NCBI GenBank assembly: GCA_039714535.1
Contig: JBDLJC010000003.1
Coordinates: forward strand, 59,364-123,363
Reading direction: 5' to 3'
DNA from: JAGXFP01 sp039714535
Lineage (GTDB): Bacteria > Desulfobacterota > Desulfobulbia > Desulfobulbales > JAGXFP01
DNA length: 64,000 bases
The number at the start of each line of letters is the position of its first letter. Position 1 is the first letter of the stretch. Position numbers and translations under genes: made by a program. Below, in pieces: positions 22,501-28,694 of this stretch. The notes below the pieces were generated by a model that ran no database searches, was not told where the DNA came from, and saw nothing but the letters and a program-made list of their open reading frames with translations.

Positions 22501-24530
22501 CCCTGAAACTTTACAATGACTCCGGGATCTATCTTAAGAGATGTATGAGTTGGAACTCTAAGGGTTCCAAAGATTATATATACACCGATCTCATTGCCAG
22601 TTCCCTTACCCCAAACCTGCAGATTCTTGTCCGTCTGCAGGTTGTTGCCATGGACTTCTAAGAAGTTGTTAACATTAGGTGTGAGTGTATTTGTGCTGTC
22701 AGGAAGTGCGCTGGCCGGAATACGAAATGCAATGAGATTACCCGTAATAATATTATTGGTAATTTCCGGCGCATTCTGACCATCCGTAAAATAGATCCCG
22801 TAATTAGTATTATTCCTGATCGTGTTGCCGTCTATTGTCGGCCGAACATAGCCAACAGTGTCAGGTGTATAATGAGATACGTAGATTCCATGCCGGCCAT
22901 TACCTTCAATAGTATTATTACGGTCAACAGGAAGACTGGCTGCATGATAATAAGCATAATGATTAATGCCATCGAGGGTATTACCGGTAATTGTGTTGTT
23001 CTCGATAACCGGATTTTCATTGTATGTGTAAATACCATGACTGCTGTTGTTGGTGATCGTGTTCCAGGAAATTAAAGGGGTGCTGATATGTGTGTAAATA
23101 CCATATGAACTGCCGGCGGTTATCACGCTATTCTTTATAGTGACATCTGTATTATTCATATAGATGTTGCCAGACCCTCCGGATCCGCCATAGCTAACCA
23201 AGACATTGGCAAGGATTGAATCAGGCGAACCATTCACGAAATTCAATCTATCCCAACTACCGGCTGTTGCGGTAGTCGCGCCACCATCGCCGTTACTGTC
23301 CCCGCCGTATTTATCATCTTTGATTGAGGTAAATACAATCTGGTCGGCCCCAGAGGCATCGGCAAGCAATGTGCCCTTTACTGTCAGGTTTCTACCCGGC
23401 GCAAACTTGACAATCGTCCCGGGCTCTATCGTCAACTTGACCCCTGTGGCTACTGTGGCATTACCACCAGCCTGATAATAGGTATTGCCGGTCTCAAAAA
23501 CCAGATCATGATCAAGCTGGTTGCCCCAATACTCGAGATGATTATCTATAGTATTGGGAGAAAGGGTGTTGTTGGCTGAAGGACCGGGTAAAGAGGAAAA
23601 CGGCAGCCGGAAGACTTTTTGATTACCCGTAATAATATTATTGGTAATTTCCGGCGCATTCTGACCATCCGTAAAATAGATCCCGTAATTAGTATTATTC
23701 CTGATCGTGTTGCCGTCTATTGTCGGCCGAACATAGCCAACAGTGTCAGGTGTATAATGAGATACGTAGATTCCATGCCGGCCATTACCTTCAATAGTAT
23801 TATTACGGTCAACAGGAAGACTGGCTGCATGATAATAAGCATAATGATTAATGCCATCGAGGGTATTACCGGTAATTGTGTTGTTCTCGATAACCGGATT
23901 TTCATTGTATGTGTAAATACCATGACTGCTGTTGTTGGTGATCGTGTTCCAGGAAATTAAAGGGGTGCTGATATGTGTGTAAATACCATATGAACTGCCG
24001 GCGGTTATCACGCTATTCTTTATAGTGACATCTGTATTATTCATATAGATGTTGCCAGACCCTCCGGATCCGCCATAGCTAACCAAGACATTGGCAAGGA
24101 TTGAATCAGGCGAACCATTCACGAAATTCAATCTATCCCAACTACCGGCTGTTGCGGTAGTCGCGCCACCATCGCCGTTACTGTCCCCGCCGTATTTATC
24201 ATCTTTGATTGAGGTAAATACAATCTGGTCGGCCCCAGAGGCATCGGCAAGCAATGTGCCCTTTACTGTCAGGTTTCTACCCGGCGCAAACTTGACAATC
24301 GTCCCGGGCTCTATCGTCAACTTGACCTGATCAACAACCGTAACACTGGATGTAACATGATGAACATCTGAGTTGGACCAGTATGTATCCTGGGAAATTG
24401 TCCCACCTTCATTGATAGCAGCCACGCTATTTGAATAAAGGAACAACGGCAAAAAAGAACATAGACAAAGGACAAATAATTTCCGCCTGATCATCATTCT
24501 TCTCTTTTTGGTATTTATGGCACTTGTCAT
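10536..24530 (-). CDS. Giant secreted protein (4664 aa): parallel beta-helix, many FN3/Ig modules, Cys-rich/PKD tail
   Basis: After a signal peptide (LFVLCLCSFLPLFLYSNSVA), residues about 65-900 form a right-handed parallel beta-helix with NosD-like rungs such as 'NTITNNSSHGIYTYNENPVIENN'. This part includes two identical 236-residue blocks. Next come dozens of Ig-like and FN3 modules (DATSWEI, NLTTYYFAVT-type strands, VDTTPP linkers) to about residue 3600, then CARDB/Ig-like modules. A Cys cluster (CECMDCRDDDACTINERC) lies near 4293, a PKD-like domain (SYKYPEPGEYRVSV) near 4370, and an unrecognised glycine/beta-rich C-terminal domain closes the protein. An adhesin or surface-fibre role is inferred. 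An internal ATG at 24497 with GAGAAG upstream is a better start than the ATG at 24530. No sortase, autotransporter or type I signal is evident. Confidence 0.88.
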   Translation of the reverse strand: MTSAINTKKRRMMIRRKLFVLCLCSFLPLFLYSNSVAAINEGGTISQDTYWSNSDVHHVTSSVTVVDQVKLTIEPGTIVKFAPGRNLTVKGTLLADASGADQIVFTSIKDDKYGGDSNGDGGATTATAGSWDRLNFVNGSPDSILANVLVSYGGSGGSGNIYMNNTDVTIKNSVITAGSSYGIYTHISTPLISWNTITNNSSHGIYTYNENPVIENNTITGNTLDGINHYAYYHAASLPVDRNNTIEGNGRHGIYVSHYTPDTVGYVRPTIDGNTIRNNTNYGIYFTDGQNAPEITNNIITGNQKVFRLPFSSLPGPSANNTLSPNTIDNHLEYWGNQLDHDLVFETGNTYYQAGGNATVATGVKLTIEPGTIVKFAPGRNLTVKGTLLADASGADQIVFTSIKDDKYGGDSNGDGGATTATAGSWDRLNFVNGSPDSILANVLVSYGGSGGSGNIYMNNTDVTIKNSVITAGSSYGIYTHISTPLISWNTITNNSSHGIYTYNENPVIENNTITGNTLDGINHYAYYHAASLPVDRNNTIEGNGRHGIYVSHYTPDTVGYVRPTIDGNTIRNNTNYGIYFTDGQNAPEITNNIITGNLIAFRIPASALPDSTNTLTPNVNNFLEVHGNNLQTDKNLQVWGKGTGNEIGVYIIFGTLRVPTHTSLKIDPGVIVKFQGGALVVDVDGALIADATFNEKIIFTTIKDDYHGGDTNKDVMATYPVNGSWKGITLNASLFGEGSIFNNTKILYAGGNGSGALYFNGVVSARIENTEISKSSSNGIRSINGTLNIIGSRIWGNNGDGIRLEGASNADISFSHISTNLSDGVELLGTANAEISNNQIFMNRGLAVKNQTANVADATRNWWGDFDGSGPYNLTSNPDGTGGKISDNVSFDDYLDTVATEMSYVNYSFAAGSSAGSITEPILDAGVRDDLWDPISLRPDRTIAWGSNAVEVGYTDLDPEKRYKIRTSYFNGDGEEGSLQSINAGPGKVVHSAMVMPTMMPVQHEFSIPSDYYTTGNINLSFVNDNPLLSTRAALTEIWLLEDFEPELPEITGILFDGDPVNNNMIIYGSGPITFNVHDPYNVKLVEVSINDSVVLADTSGASAYTYQFDMAGLLNGIYTLTIKAFDSFDNKSSVTYSLELAVILPEAPVITHPVSGDIFTAGAITVSGTAEPEMNIVILLNGQPYGNPTPNKADGSFAIPVTLTERENTITAIARNNAGDSPHSNEVTATLNTLLDNPTGLTLVSEVDHLTLSWAPVSPVDILDHYNIYRSETPFTSVVDMTPVQTVTVATVDLNGLAIDTNYYVAVTSVNYADGEKKTVVPVVGHLKDVNGPLVTDLLAGIDNLTEGYEFTIPPTISVSATDFSGVDRVEFLVDGGLVCTDDSGPDFNCFLNIVALSDGQHLLTIKAYDTVGNLSTTDLNFSVVLALPDAPVISLPVTGAVFSSPDITVNGTAEKFTDVELFNNGVSTGVTAKVDDNGQFSFNYSLNIGDNLLSAKAFNRTGFGPASGEVAISFRLANPTGVTTIVNVDNIGISWSPVEPAVHLQQYNVYVSETPFTSVAGMTPVQSVTGTSSAMTGLSQDTKYYLAVTSVDSAGGERQQVTSVLSNLKDVNGPVISALTYNTADIATTPTLIRQGSFRVAAADFSGVSHVEFYLDNSLQATDSSGPEYSWAWNIIEVGDGSYTLTVKVYDSLGNPTSVDYPISVALAPPVAPASINLTSGDGYIDVSWSNNLSPDIKEYQVYHGTESGQYSPPLTTTSGTIRLNNLAGCQTYFVAVKAIGYTGLGSSFSIEKSAVSNLVGSPVAPEGLTATLDHDKVILKWQPNTECDIDIYRIYRSITKGSGYQYLGQTGATTFSDTAAHATDTIYYYVAKAVDKLSNDSPYSQELSVLTGDLTPPAQPTVDPALFLYTSESQFVLRGTKEADSSLIVDGTETILLDNATSWEIQVDLNNGRNTLDLTSGDSHGNICQPKPVTIIKDNQGPTVSSTIPAINSRTNQTGKISVFLSDPNYGSGPDLTRSHENATVEDSSGSIVTGTWGVNSENDALEFIHQTELAEGIVTVTLNPVDKVGNTSTVSFGFTVDKTAPQVESLTMSPPSPHKVETVTFTIKFNESMNTSLQPSVVLHRTGGSQSLSINGSWRNHNTWRGTVAFTETTGDGDYVVEVSNAGDVAGNQMTPQDTGTFVLDAAAPAPPTVDSVDSPTTVSSQVLSGSKQLQTGIVINGVKKVDVSDQTDWSTSYPLKEGENILKVTTRDLAGNDSFPETTVTVELDTTPPVFTIDEYQDQAASATQTLAGTKEPGCSVTLNGETIINADDLGVSWNHEITLVEGLATHLVFRASDALGNTATKTLDLIYDAAPPAALGPGVLMANGSGRGDQVRLGWNNYEEPVDLAYYRIYYSTSEITDVSGLQAIATTNSGTKSFVIEGLTEGTTYYFVVIPVDLAGNSSATVNFATAFPVDTMPPTEVSGFVATPTYSTANGNGINLQWTASIDAGSNGDLVDQLLYVDNGPGYPDTGISLGSEAISHTLNNLADATLYRFKLTGKDAENPESGGVVTEAVTRLDNPAALAAEPGKNQATISWAASGSPYLKNYRVYRLQSADLQTDVGAMQLAVDTNKTTYTDPGLTNGTTYQYGVTVVNTFGLENPVVSTISVEPRQDATGPQIAGPFIVSSQGDIPLTQNQVLARTVTLKANGTDNESAMARVELYIDSSLVQSTTGSSVSYLWNLVAASDGNHSVKVVAYDEHGNFTETSKTVTVSLAPPNVPVYGSHTVEAITPDYLVTIRGTADLYTTVTLKVNDQITGETNTAADGSWTFTSVPLAEGDNNIYLQATHRGGASAFSMPHIITVDTGAPPAPVDLVSKVLPGGTIQFNWQSGPGELPTGYNLYSDQASLPTSVTVGMQPLNNTPIPYLFKEIIPADDTASYYAVTALDGAGNESGLSTQINVASDGIAPAATGIMFAFNGGTPASTVVAGPGTINVSMTVSEPLQEMPFLSLEPQIGSPIVLSPVKVDELNYSAVLEIDPAGPHGPTVWKFSGKDLVGNRGNSQGQGPTLDVRGPVATITTPTVLQQIGTESLTVDFSFDEAPVDIPVMTLFDATGNSAAFNGPVMAGDDLHWTAQIDISPLAEGEATFKLVNAIDNFGNTGETVATGEKLYLYTDTPPAPAAPTDLTATSKLGGKIDLSWSRSVDRVQAYKVYRRLAGVAVEIGTTTGLTFSELPSADGAWNYSVSAVGLLGTEGDRCAEVEGVSDRTGPAVPSGLSLSLDGDGVTAVWDVPQDEIPASYRLYRAASSFASVGSRKPVVVVSTTEAIDTSPSTSQIFYGVTSVDALGNESALSTSVELAIPVAPVNSLNLTRHEDAGPVLAWQSDAGSIQGYYVYRNGNRVNSAPTPSTTYSDGFYDGNGATYGVSVVDDQGNESPIRDVRLPALDIDIPADTVLRRGVIEKISLALTGGEDLTISKLNFKVGSNVETIKPGPISLVAGEAKIIEKVAATALDALDSVAVVTTVTLASAPGTSVVLTRTSAVPVAAAGSAFEVFNEPLVRGAEAQVRIKVNNLGSAQLELLTSERGGLTDEVSVYLRDQDGNLLAKGFLDQRTGSAVVNSNGYASARLEPGGSFLSEPITFQVPVNAPAKVLIEARVAKTYYHYDWPDQVTAPGFSRTVQSEIADLPYFAAATTDKEVYHMGKPVTISGTALSSIDGLPVANVPVRIGVSTRGFDRFFNVDTDAEGNFSHTFTPAANEAGTYSVWATHPELNDRDVQATFNIIGLLVSPSVFNLNLAQGRSYNVPVNIRNLGNVAITGLTMVSEASQGLTATIINSGDTIIGGGENQRVYLKIIAADDAPQTGYASLTVDTDAGLGGKVNVNVGMVTLTPQIRTYPSYIDTGMMRGTQKMVNFTISNSGQEVLRNARIDGPSIPWLDLTIDKLLGDINAGSSKDIGIMLRPGETVAPGIYDDSLVIYSDNHVPFRFNVQVTVSSDAVGSVYFDVQNEIYEKLSGASITLQHQQLLDLRYTLRTASDGTVMLNDIAEGRYSYNVSSPGCVPFSGSFVVEPGLTSTVHLALEVNMVEIEWSVTPTVIEDKYEVTITQTFETNVPTPVLIAEPAGITLPEMGVNEVFNGEFTVKNHGLIAVYDVGIDFPSSYGDFDIEVMKEFIPDRIEPMETIRVQYRVTKRDRTILSSFKSLFEQVTGFGGGNCFSYVTIKLSSSVIICPNTAFERIISRLVDFRMAIPTLCPPSVPAGSAVAPSGGSGGGGYAGGWQGGGGGAPGQTTPIAVTDPCECMDCRDDDACTINERCEDGDCVWDPHPPEAEIESLVRLSGEDAEWFEEEITIVVGETLDFSARNIFAFEGECDLETLEWRLGNGESRYTSGFSYKYPEPGEYRVSVNVECVSCDESKVAIPLKSNGQSTIRVVVLEDDLCWDFVDGQLIPKPDGTKIDEFFCRECVGGELKPIPDELADKTSFKIVEPPILNPAKKYIKFLNAELSLDGAIQVDYDKTLSCCENKELLLPVIEGGISGKIVGKIKAPFYQFPLKFVSAFAYVEGKGEVEIKAHIQANLCDLPDWYDGTGGFDFTASGGAEGKIAGGILKIGGSINSGLKMVGPVEDGIYKGVPRFKGVYFKGEAVLADGLKKYSYKGFYVVPKEKWDSVDWDLRKYFN
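22736..23442 (-). repeat. 707-bp direct repeat, copy A (within giant gene)
   Basis: This block appears base-for-base identical to 23621-24327 (offset 885), with 178 unrelated bases between the copies. It encodes residues about 364-598 of the giant protein, part of the beta-helix. The matching edges are sharp: GATTACCCG at one end and CTTGACC at the other. Confidence 0.9.
23621..24327 (-). repeat. 707-bp direct repeat, copy B (within giant gene)
   Basis: Second copy of the block at 22736-23442. It encodes residues about 69-303 of the giant protein. The lack of silent differences by eye points to a recent duplication or ongoing gene conversion. Confidence 0.9.
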
Positions 24531-24564
24531 GTGTAAATTTCTCAGTTTTAAATGGTCTTGGTTT

Positions 24565-25115
24565 TTAAATATTCATATTTACTTTCAGCCCCTCGCCTTT
24601 CACCTTGAATCGGTCAAAATCGGCGATGGTTTTTTTTATATTGTTGCTGATAATTCTGGTAGCGATATATTCGGTTTGCTTATCATCAAGGACTTTGTTT
24701 TGCGGGGCAGCCAGTTTCCACACTCCTTTGTCGTAAAACTCAGCCCAATTGAGGTAACTGTTCGAGCGAAGGACAGAGTTCCGGGAAGTTATATAACCGC
24801 CGATTCTTAAAGCTGGAACGCCAGGAGCTCTTGAAAGGGGCGGAGAATAAGTCCATATGTTCGGTGCAGTCACCAGCCTTGTTTTTCAAGGTGTATCAAC
24901 CAGAATTAAATCGGAGCGATTCACTAGCAGCCGACGGACTACGTCCGGTTGAATTAATTTCACCTGCCCTGCCCCCTCGAACATAGTAATCTTGTCCGGG
25001 AACGCAGAAACTATTTCCTTTTGCTGTATTCCCCCCAAGATTTCACAGGAATAAAAGAAAAGAGAATAATAACTAACAAAGACAGGGTTATATGACCAAA
25101 ACCCTTCATAATCAT
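24565..25115 (-). pseudogene. Broken exported-protein gene (frameshift plus in-frame stop)
   Basis: An ATG at 25115 has a perfect AAGGAG eight bases upstream and starts a signal peptide (LSLLVIILFSFIPVKSWG). The frame stops soon after a run of six G. One extra G would join it to the open frame reading QQKEIVSAFPDKITMFEG...LILVDTP. That frame then meets a TGA at 24886-24888 and continues in the same frame as PNIWTYSPPLSRAPGVPALR to a stop at 24565. So an exported protein of about 180 residues has been broken twice. No family is certain; the stretch before LILVDTP is faintly rhodanese-like. It lies directly upstream of the giant gene and may once have been its partner. Sequencing error at the G run cannot be excluded. 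Confidence 0.6.
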
Positions 25116-25284
25116 TTAAAAAACTCCTTAGATAGTCCCCGGCCAAGTACCGGTGGAGATAAAATCAAAACCATCGCCAACCGGGGCTAAAGCACTTGCA
25201 AACCCGGCAAAGGTTAAAAAGAACACGACAGGATAACTATTAAAAGAATCCTGTTCAACAAAGAGAATTAAATGGAGGAATGAT

Positions 25285-25515
25285 GTGAATAGAACCAACG
25301 GAGTCAACAAGTGCTACTCCCCCCCGAAGAAGCACAGACTTAACACGAACCTACAAGAACTATTTGCTTCAATCAAGCGTTATTTTCAGATCAATCCTAC
25401 GATAGATAGCCTAGCATTTCCCGAATTGCCTATCATGCAAGGGATTGCAAGAGATCGACTTGGTCTAATAAAAAAACTAAGCAGTAACCTTTCTCATTTA
25501 AAATACAAGAAATAG
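25285..25515 (+). CDS. Hypothetical 76-aa protein
   Basis: The GTG start at 25285 has GGAGG six bases upstream, a near-ideal ribosome site. The product is basic, starts MNRTNGVNK and ends SSNLSHLKYKK. No family was recognised and no signal peptide is present. Downstream to about 25800 there are short coding-looking scraps (for example a frame ending in LEWELKKHGYKIK) but no gene. It may be a remnant. The only support is the ribosome site and the length. Confidence 0.3.
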   Translation: MNRTNGVNKCYSPPKKHRLNTNLQELFASIKRYFQINPTIDSLAFPELPIMQGIARDRLGLIKKLSSNLSHLKYKK

Positions 25516-25847
25516 ATAGGGGTATACCCTACCAACAAGTAAGGACAACCCCCATCAACAAAGATTCTTTAATTTGCCCAAGGGGATATTGATTAACTTC
25601 CATCTATTTTGGCCGAGGATTATCACTGACCCGTACCAAGAAAAGCGAAGAACATCTGAAGAGGTTAATAACTGTCAATACCCAAAGGGCATAAGTTTCG
25701 TTTGAACCGACTATCGGCTCAACTCAGCTTTATGTTGCAGACAGGAAAAAGGACTGGAAGATCTGGAGTGGGAGTTAAAGAAACACGGGTATAAAATCAA
25801 ATAGAACAATCTATAAGGAAAATTCTTTAAAAAGAGCCTGAAATAGA
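25516..25847. other. Gap with no recognisable gene
   Basis: About 330 bases with no frame I can support. One plus-strand frame ending at about 25803 reads LEWELKKHGYKIK and looks like the tail of a decayed gene. The hup terminator follows. Confidence 0.4.
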
Positions 25848-25881
25848 TTCAGGGGTTAGAAGAAAACTTCTAACCCCTGAA
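25848..25881 (-). terminator. Rho-independent terminator after hup (likely bidirectional)
   Basis: Perfect 15-bp stem around CAGGGGTTAGAAG and CTTCTAACCCCTG with an AAAA loop. A U-rich tract follows on the minus strand, 40 bases past the hup stop. Confidence 0.8.
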
Positions 25882-25920
25882 CAAACAACACTTTGAATAC
25901 TTACGTATTTACAAACAGAA

Positions 25921-26193
25921 CTACCTTACAGCGTCTGCCAATTTGCTGCCAGGCTTGAAGCGAGCAACTGTCCGAGCCGCAATCTGAATTGTTGCACCGG
26001 TCTGGGGATTACGACCTTGGCGTGCGGATCTCTTTGAAACGGAAAAGGTTCCGAAGCCGACCAATGTCACCTTATCACCCTTAGAAAGTGCGCCTGAAAT
26101 TGCGTCAAGAAGACCAGTAAGAGATCTCTCTGCGGCAGCCTTACTAATTCCAGCAGCATCAGCCATGTTTTCAACCAGTTCACCTTTGTTCAT
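25921..26193 (-). CDS. hup: DNA-binding protein HU
   Basis: Histone-like nucleoid protein that bends DNA as a dimer. The product is about 90 residues and carries the family signature GFGTFSVSKRSARQGRNP near residue 45, with the beta-arm and the C-terminal FKPGSKLADAV. The ATG at 26193 was chosen because GGAGG lies nine bases upstream; the in-frame GTG two codons earlier sits too close to it. It is a single-gene unit with its own promoter and a strong terminator. Subtype (HU alpha, beta or other) cannot be told from sequence alone. Confidence 0.95.
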   Translation of the reverse strand: MNKGELVENMADAAGISKAAAERSLTGLLDAISGALSKGDKVTLVGFGTFSVSKRSARQGRNPQTGATIQIAARTVARFKPGSKLADAVR

Positions 26194-26258
26194 GCTCACA
26201 TTCCTCCTGTAAATTTATGATACGTTGCCCTTGAGCGATTATCTCAATCAAATTAACT

Positions 26259-26287
26259 GATCTAATCAAATGAAAATTGATTGTCAA
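26259..26287 (-). promoter_or_regulatory. Predicted sigma70-type promoter of hup
   Basis: On the minus strand: TTGACA (26287-26282), 17-base spacer, TAGATC (26264-26259). The -35 box is a perfect match and the -10 box is moderate. It lies about 66 bases upstream of the hup ATG. Confidence 0.6.
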
Positions 26288-26478
26288 ACAAAAATACTCA
26301 GTGTTGGCAACCAAAATCAAGTAACACTACATCCTAAACAGAGGCAAATATCAAGAAAAAAAGCAGCCTTTTTCAAAAAAAATCGCAAACAATATCTGTT
26401 TTTTCTTGCGGCTGTCAGCAATTATCTGCGCCAGCGAACACCATCTACCTGTTTTATGGTTAAAAACAGAGCAGCAAA

Positions 26479-27258
26479 CTAGCGCCCCTCCAAGGAGAGC
26501 CATAATTTATCAACACCTGTTTTTTTAAACTCCAAATTCAATTTTTGCCTGATTTCCGGCTGGCAGACCGTTGTTAGATCGATTTCTTTTACTTCAAAAA
26601 AAACCGCTTGCGAATCATCGGCGCCAAGCCTGGCCCGGCAGCCAGCAAAACCCAAATCAAGAAGAATCTTCTCGTAACTGGCGACCAGTTGCAGATTTTC
26701 CTCTGTAATTTTAGTGTTGGTGGGAATCCTGGTGGCCAGACAAGAAGCAGACTCACGATTCCAGGTGGGTAAACCAAGATATTTGCCCAGGCGGCGAATA
26801 TCAGCTTTGGCCAAACCCGCTTCGACCAAAGGAGTTAGCACCCCTAGCTCAACAATTGCTCGCCGCCCCGGCCTGTCCTGTTGGAGATCATCAAGGTTGC
26901 TGCCATCAAAAAGCACCATGTCTTTCTTGGGCAGAAGGCCCTGAAAGAGAAGATAGACCTTCTTCTTACATAAATAACAACGATCAGGCGGATTAACGAT
27001 AAATTCCTGCCATTGCAGTGGAGATATCTCTACGACCTGTAATGTAGCGCCAAGCTGCTCGGCAGTTGCAACAGCATTAATCCTATCTGCTTCGGTCTGG
27101 AGTATTGAATCCGCAAAAAAAGCCGGGGTCTGCTCACCAAAGACATCGACAGCGGCCTTTAACAGCAGCGAACTATCGGCACCACCGGAAAAGGCAACCC
27201 CCCCTGGGGTCCGGGCAACAATATCCAGTAACACTTCATATCTTTGACGTAATTCCAT
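26479..27258 (-). CDS. larE: LarE-like ATP-dependent sulfur transferase (PP-loop)
   Basis: LarE-family enzymes adenylate a carboxylate and insert sulfur, classically in nickel-pincer cofactor synthesis. The PP-loop SGGADS is at residues 24-29. The CYLC pair (near 91-94) and Cys in ESASCLATRIP make three cysteines. That pattern belongs to [4Fe-4S]-type LarE rather than the single sacrificial Cys of Lactiplantibacillus. The ATG at 27258 fits the family N-terminus (MELRQRYE); a TTG at 27309 would add an unlikely leader. The gene follows a DUF39 homocysteine-biosynthesis gene by 58 bases, and no larA, larB or larC is in view, so a role in homocysteine sulfur insertion is plausible but inferred. 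Confidence 0.88.
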   Translation of the reverse strand: MELRQRYEVLLDIVARTPGGVAFSGGADSSLLLKAAVDVFGEQTPAFFADSILQTEADRINAVATAEQLGATLQVVEISPLQWQEFIVNPPDRCYLCKKKVYLLFQGLLPKKDMVLFDGSNLDDLQQDRPGRRAIVELGVLTPLVEAGLAKADIRRLGKYLGLPTWNRESASCLATRIPTNTKITEENLQLVASYEKILLDLGFAGCRARLGADDSQAVFFEVKEIDLTTVCQPEIRQKLNLEFKKTGVDKLWLSLEGR

Positions 27259-27315
27259 CACTTGGCCAAGCACAAAGAAGGACAACAATAAAAGACTGGG
27301 AAGGGGCAATCCGGT

Positions 27316-28488
27316 TTAACTACCATCCGGTAACATTTTGACCGGCACCCCTAACTCAAAGCCATCATCCTCGATCCATTTTTTCAGGGTCTCAGCGATC
27401 TCTCTGGCTCGGACAACACTGGATAACGGGGCGGTCTGCACGGTCTGTCCATTAACTTCTATTTGGCCGCTCTTAAGTTCCGCGTAACTGACCTGTCCAT
27501 AATTTCTGGCAATCCCATGGGAATAATCGTGTGAGTAATCGACAACATGGGTAAAGATATCCTCATCCGCCACAGCGGTGAAGGCGGCAATCTCTTCATT
27601 GAGAATCGGAATCGGCACCCCAACCCCAACCGCAAGGGTGCAACCGTAACCCTGCATACTGATACCCTTGAGCCAGCGGGGCGACATCTGCTTTAAATCA
27701 CCCTGCAGCATAAGGGTGCCGGCAGGCTTAATCGGCACCCCGTTTTCACCGCGCGGGGCCGTGGGATTATGCTGAGTACCATGCCAGGTCACATACCCCT
27801 CCCCACCACCGAGGAAAATTCTGGTACCCATGCCGATGGTCCGATAATAGGGATCGTTCATCAACGGGCTTAACTGGCCGGCACTGCAATAAGTGGCATT
27901 ACGGCCCTTGGCCTTCAAGGTCCCCATGTAGGTATATATGGTCTTATCAGAGAGGTTGATCGCGCAGTTATAATTCTGATAACAGTTTCGGGGATTGCAC
28001 AACAGGGCATAGGGAAGATCGGCCAAAGTCACGCTCTTCTCCAGGTTGCGGTTGGGGTAACAGTCTGTCCCGTAACCACTCCCTTCAAGAAGCACTTCCT
28101 TGCCGGCCACCAGATCCTCGATCACATGACCGCCGCCATAGCGAAACCCTCCGGGAAAGACCTTGTTCAAGGGATCATCTTCAGCAGGTTCGGTGGCGCC
28201 GATATAGACATCAACCGCAGCCAGACCGCCGTAAGCGGGAACCTTATTCAAGGCAACCTTTGAGGCCTTGAAAGTCGGGTTGGCATGACCAAAATTTATA
28301 AAGGCGCCGGAGGAACACATTGGCGAAAAGGTGCCGGTGGTAACAACATCAACCTGTTTGGCTGCTGCAACCGCCCCTTTTTTCTTAACTATCGAGATCA
28401 TTTCCTCGGCAGTGACAACAACTGCCTCACCGGCACGGATGCGGGCATTGATCTCCTCGATGGATTTTACGACCTGGTAATTCCCCAT
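27316..28488 (-). CDS. Homocysteine biosynthesis protein (DUF39/HcyBio family)
   Basis: This family is needed in Desulfovibrio and methanogens to make homocysteine from aspartate semialdehyde and a reduced sulfur source, bypassing the usual homoserine route. The 390-residue product shows the family's conserved stretches: TGTFSPMCSSGAFINFGH near residue 52, GGGHVIEDLVAG, CNPRNCYQNYNCA, and GMGTRIFLGGGEGYVTWHGT. Several conserved Cys suggest metal or persulfide chemistry. In other genomes it is often fused to CBS domains. Here those are in a separate upstream gene. The NIL/ferredoxin and COG2122 partners are not in this window. Confidence 0.92.
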   Translation of the reverse strand: MGNYQVVKSIEEINARIRAGEAVVVTAEEMISIVKKKGAVAAAKQVDVVTTGTFSPMCSSGAFINFGHANPTFKASKVALNKVPAYGGLAAVDVYIGATEPAEDDPLNKVFPGGFRYGGGHVIEDLVAGKEVLLEGSGYGTDCYPNRNLEKSVTLADLPYALLCNPRNCYQNYNCAINLSDKTIYTYMGTLKAKGRNATYCSAGQLSPLMNDPYYRTIGMGTRIFLGGGEGYVTWHGTQHNPTAPRGENGVPIKPAGTLMLQGDLKQMSPRWLKGISMQGYGCTLAVGVGVPIPILNEEIAAFTAVADEDIFTHVVDYSHDYSHGIARNYGQVSYAELKSGQIEVNGQTVQTAPLSSVVRAREIAETLKKWIEDDGFELGVPVKMLPDGS

Positions 28489-28509
28489 TTATTAATCACC
28501 TTGCGGATG

Positions 28510-28632
28510 ATGGAGTCGTAAAAATCCGATCTACTGCGTCGTAGCGCATTTTTGTTCGCTCTGCATACCACATGTATGCCTCGCTCACAAAAAAACACTA
28601 CTCCTTGCATATCGAAATTTTTACTTAGCCAT
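28510..28632. repeat. ~120-bp imperfect palindrome (large hairpin element)
   Basis: It fills most of the 206-base gap between the CBS and DUF39 genes. Arms: ATGG/CCAT at the ends, GTAAAAATCCGAT (28518-28530) against ATCGAAATTTTTAC (28611-28624), then TTTTTGT against ACAAAAA, and GCATAC against GTATGC around the centre CACAT. It is a candidate dispersed repeat or a structured mRNA segment. Confidence 0.65.
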
Positions 28633-28694
28633 CCCTATACTTTTTTTGCAAAACCATCACGAACAAGTAACAGTTGTAAATTACGTTTGATGGA

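Noticed and set aside
10536..24530. Many plus-strand frames across the giant gene as genes
   Set aside because: They are shadows of the repetitive minus-strand gene, with no ribosome sites or families.
24886..24888. In-frame TGA in the exported-protein pseudogene as a second selenocysteine
   Set aside because: No nearby Cys motif, no SECIS-like hairpin of the right shape, and an independent frameshift upstream. Gene decay is simpler.
25128..25310. 60-codon minus-strand frame with a hydrophobic stretch
   Set aside because: TTG start without ribosome site. It ends at the ribosome site of the pseudogene and overlaps the ribosome site of the plus-strand ORF. There is too little support to call it.
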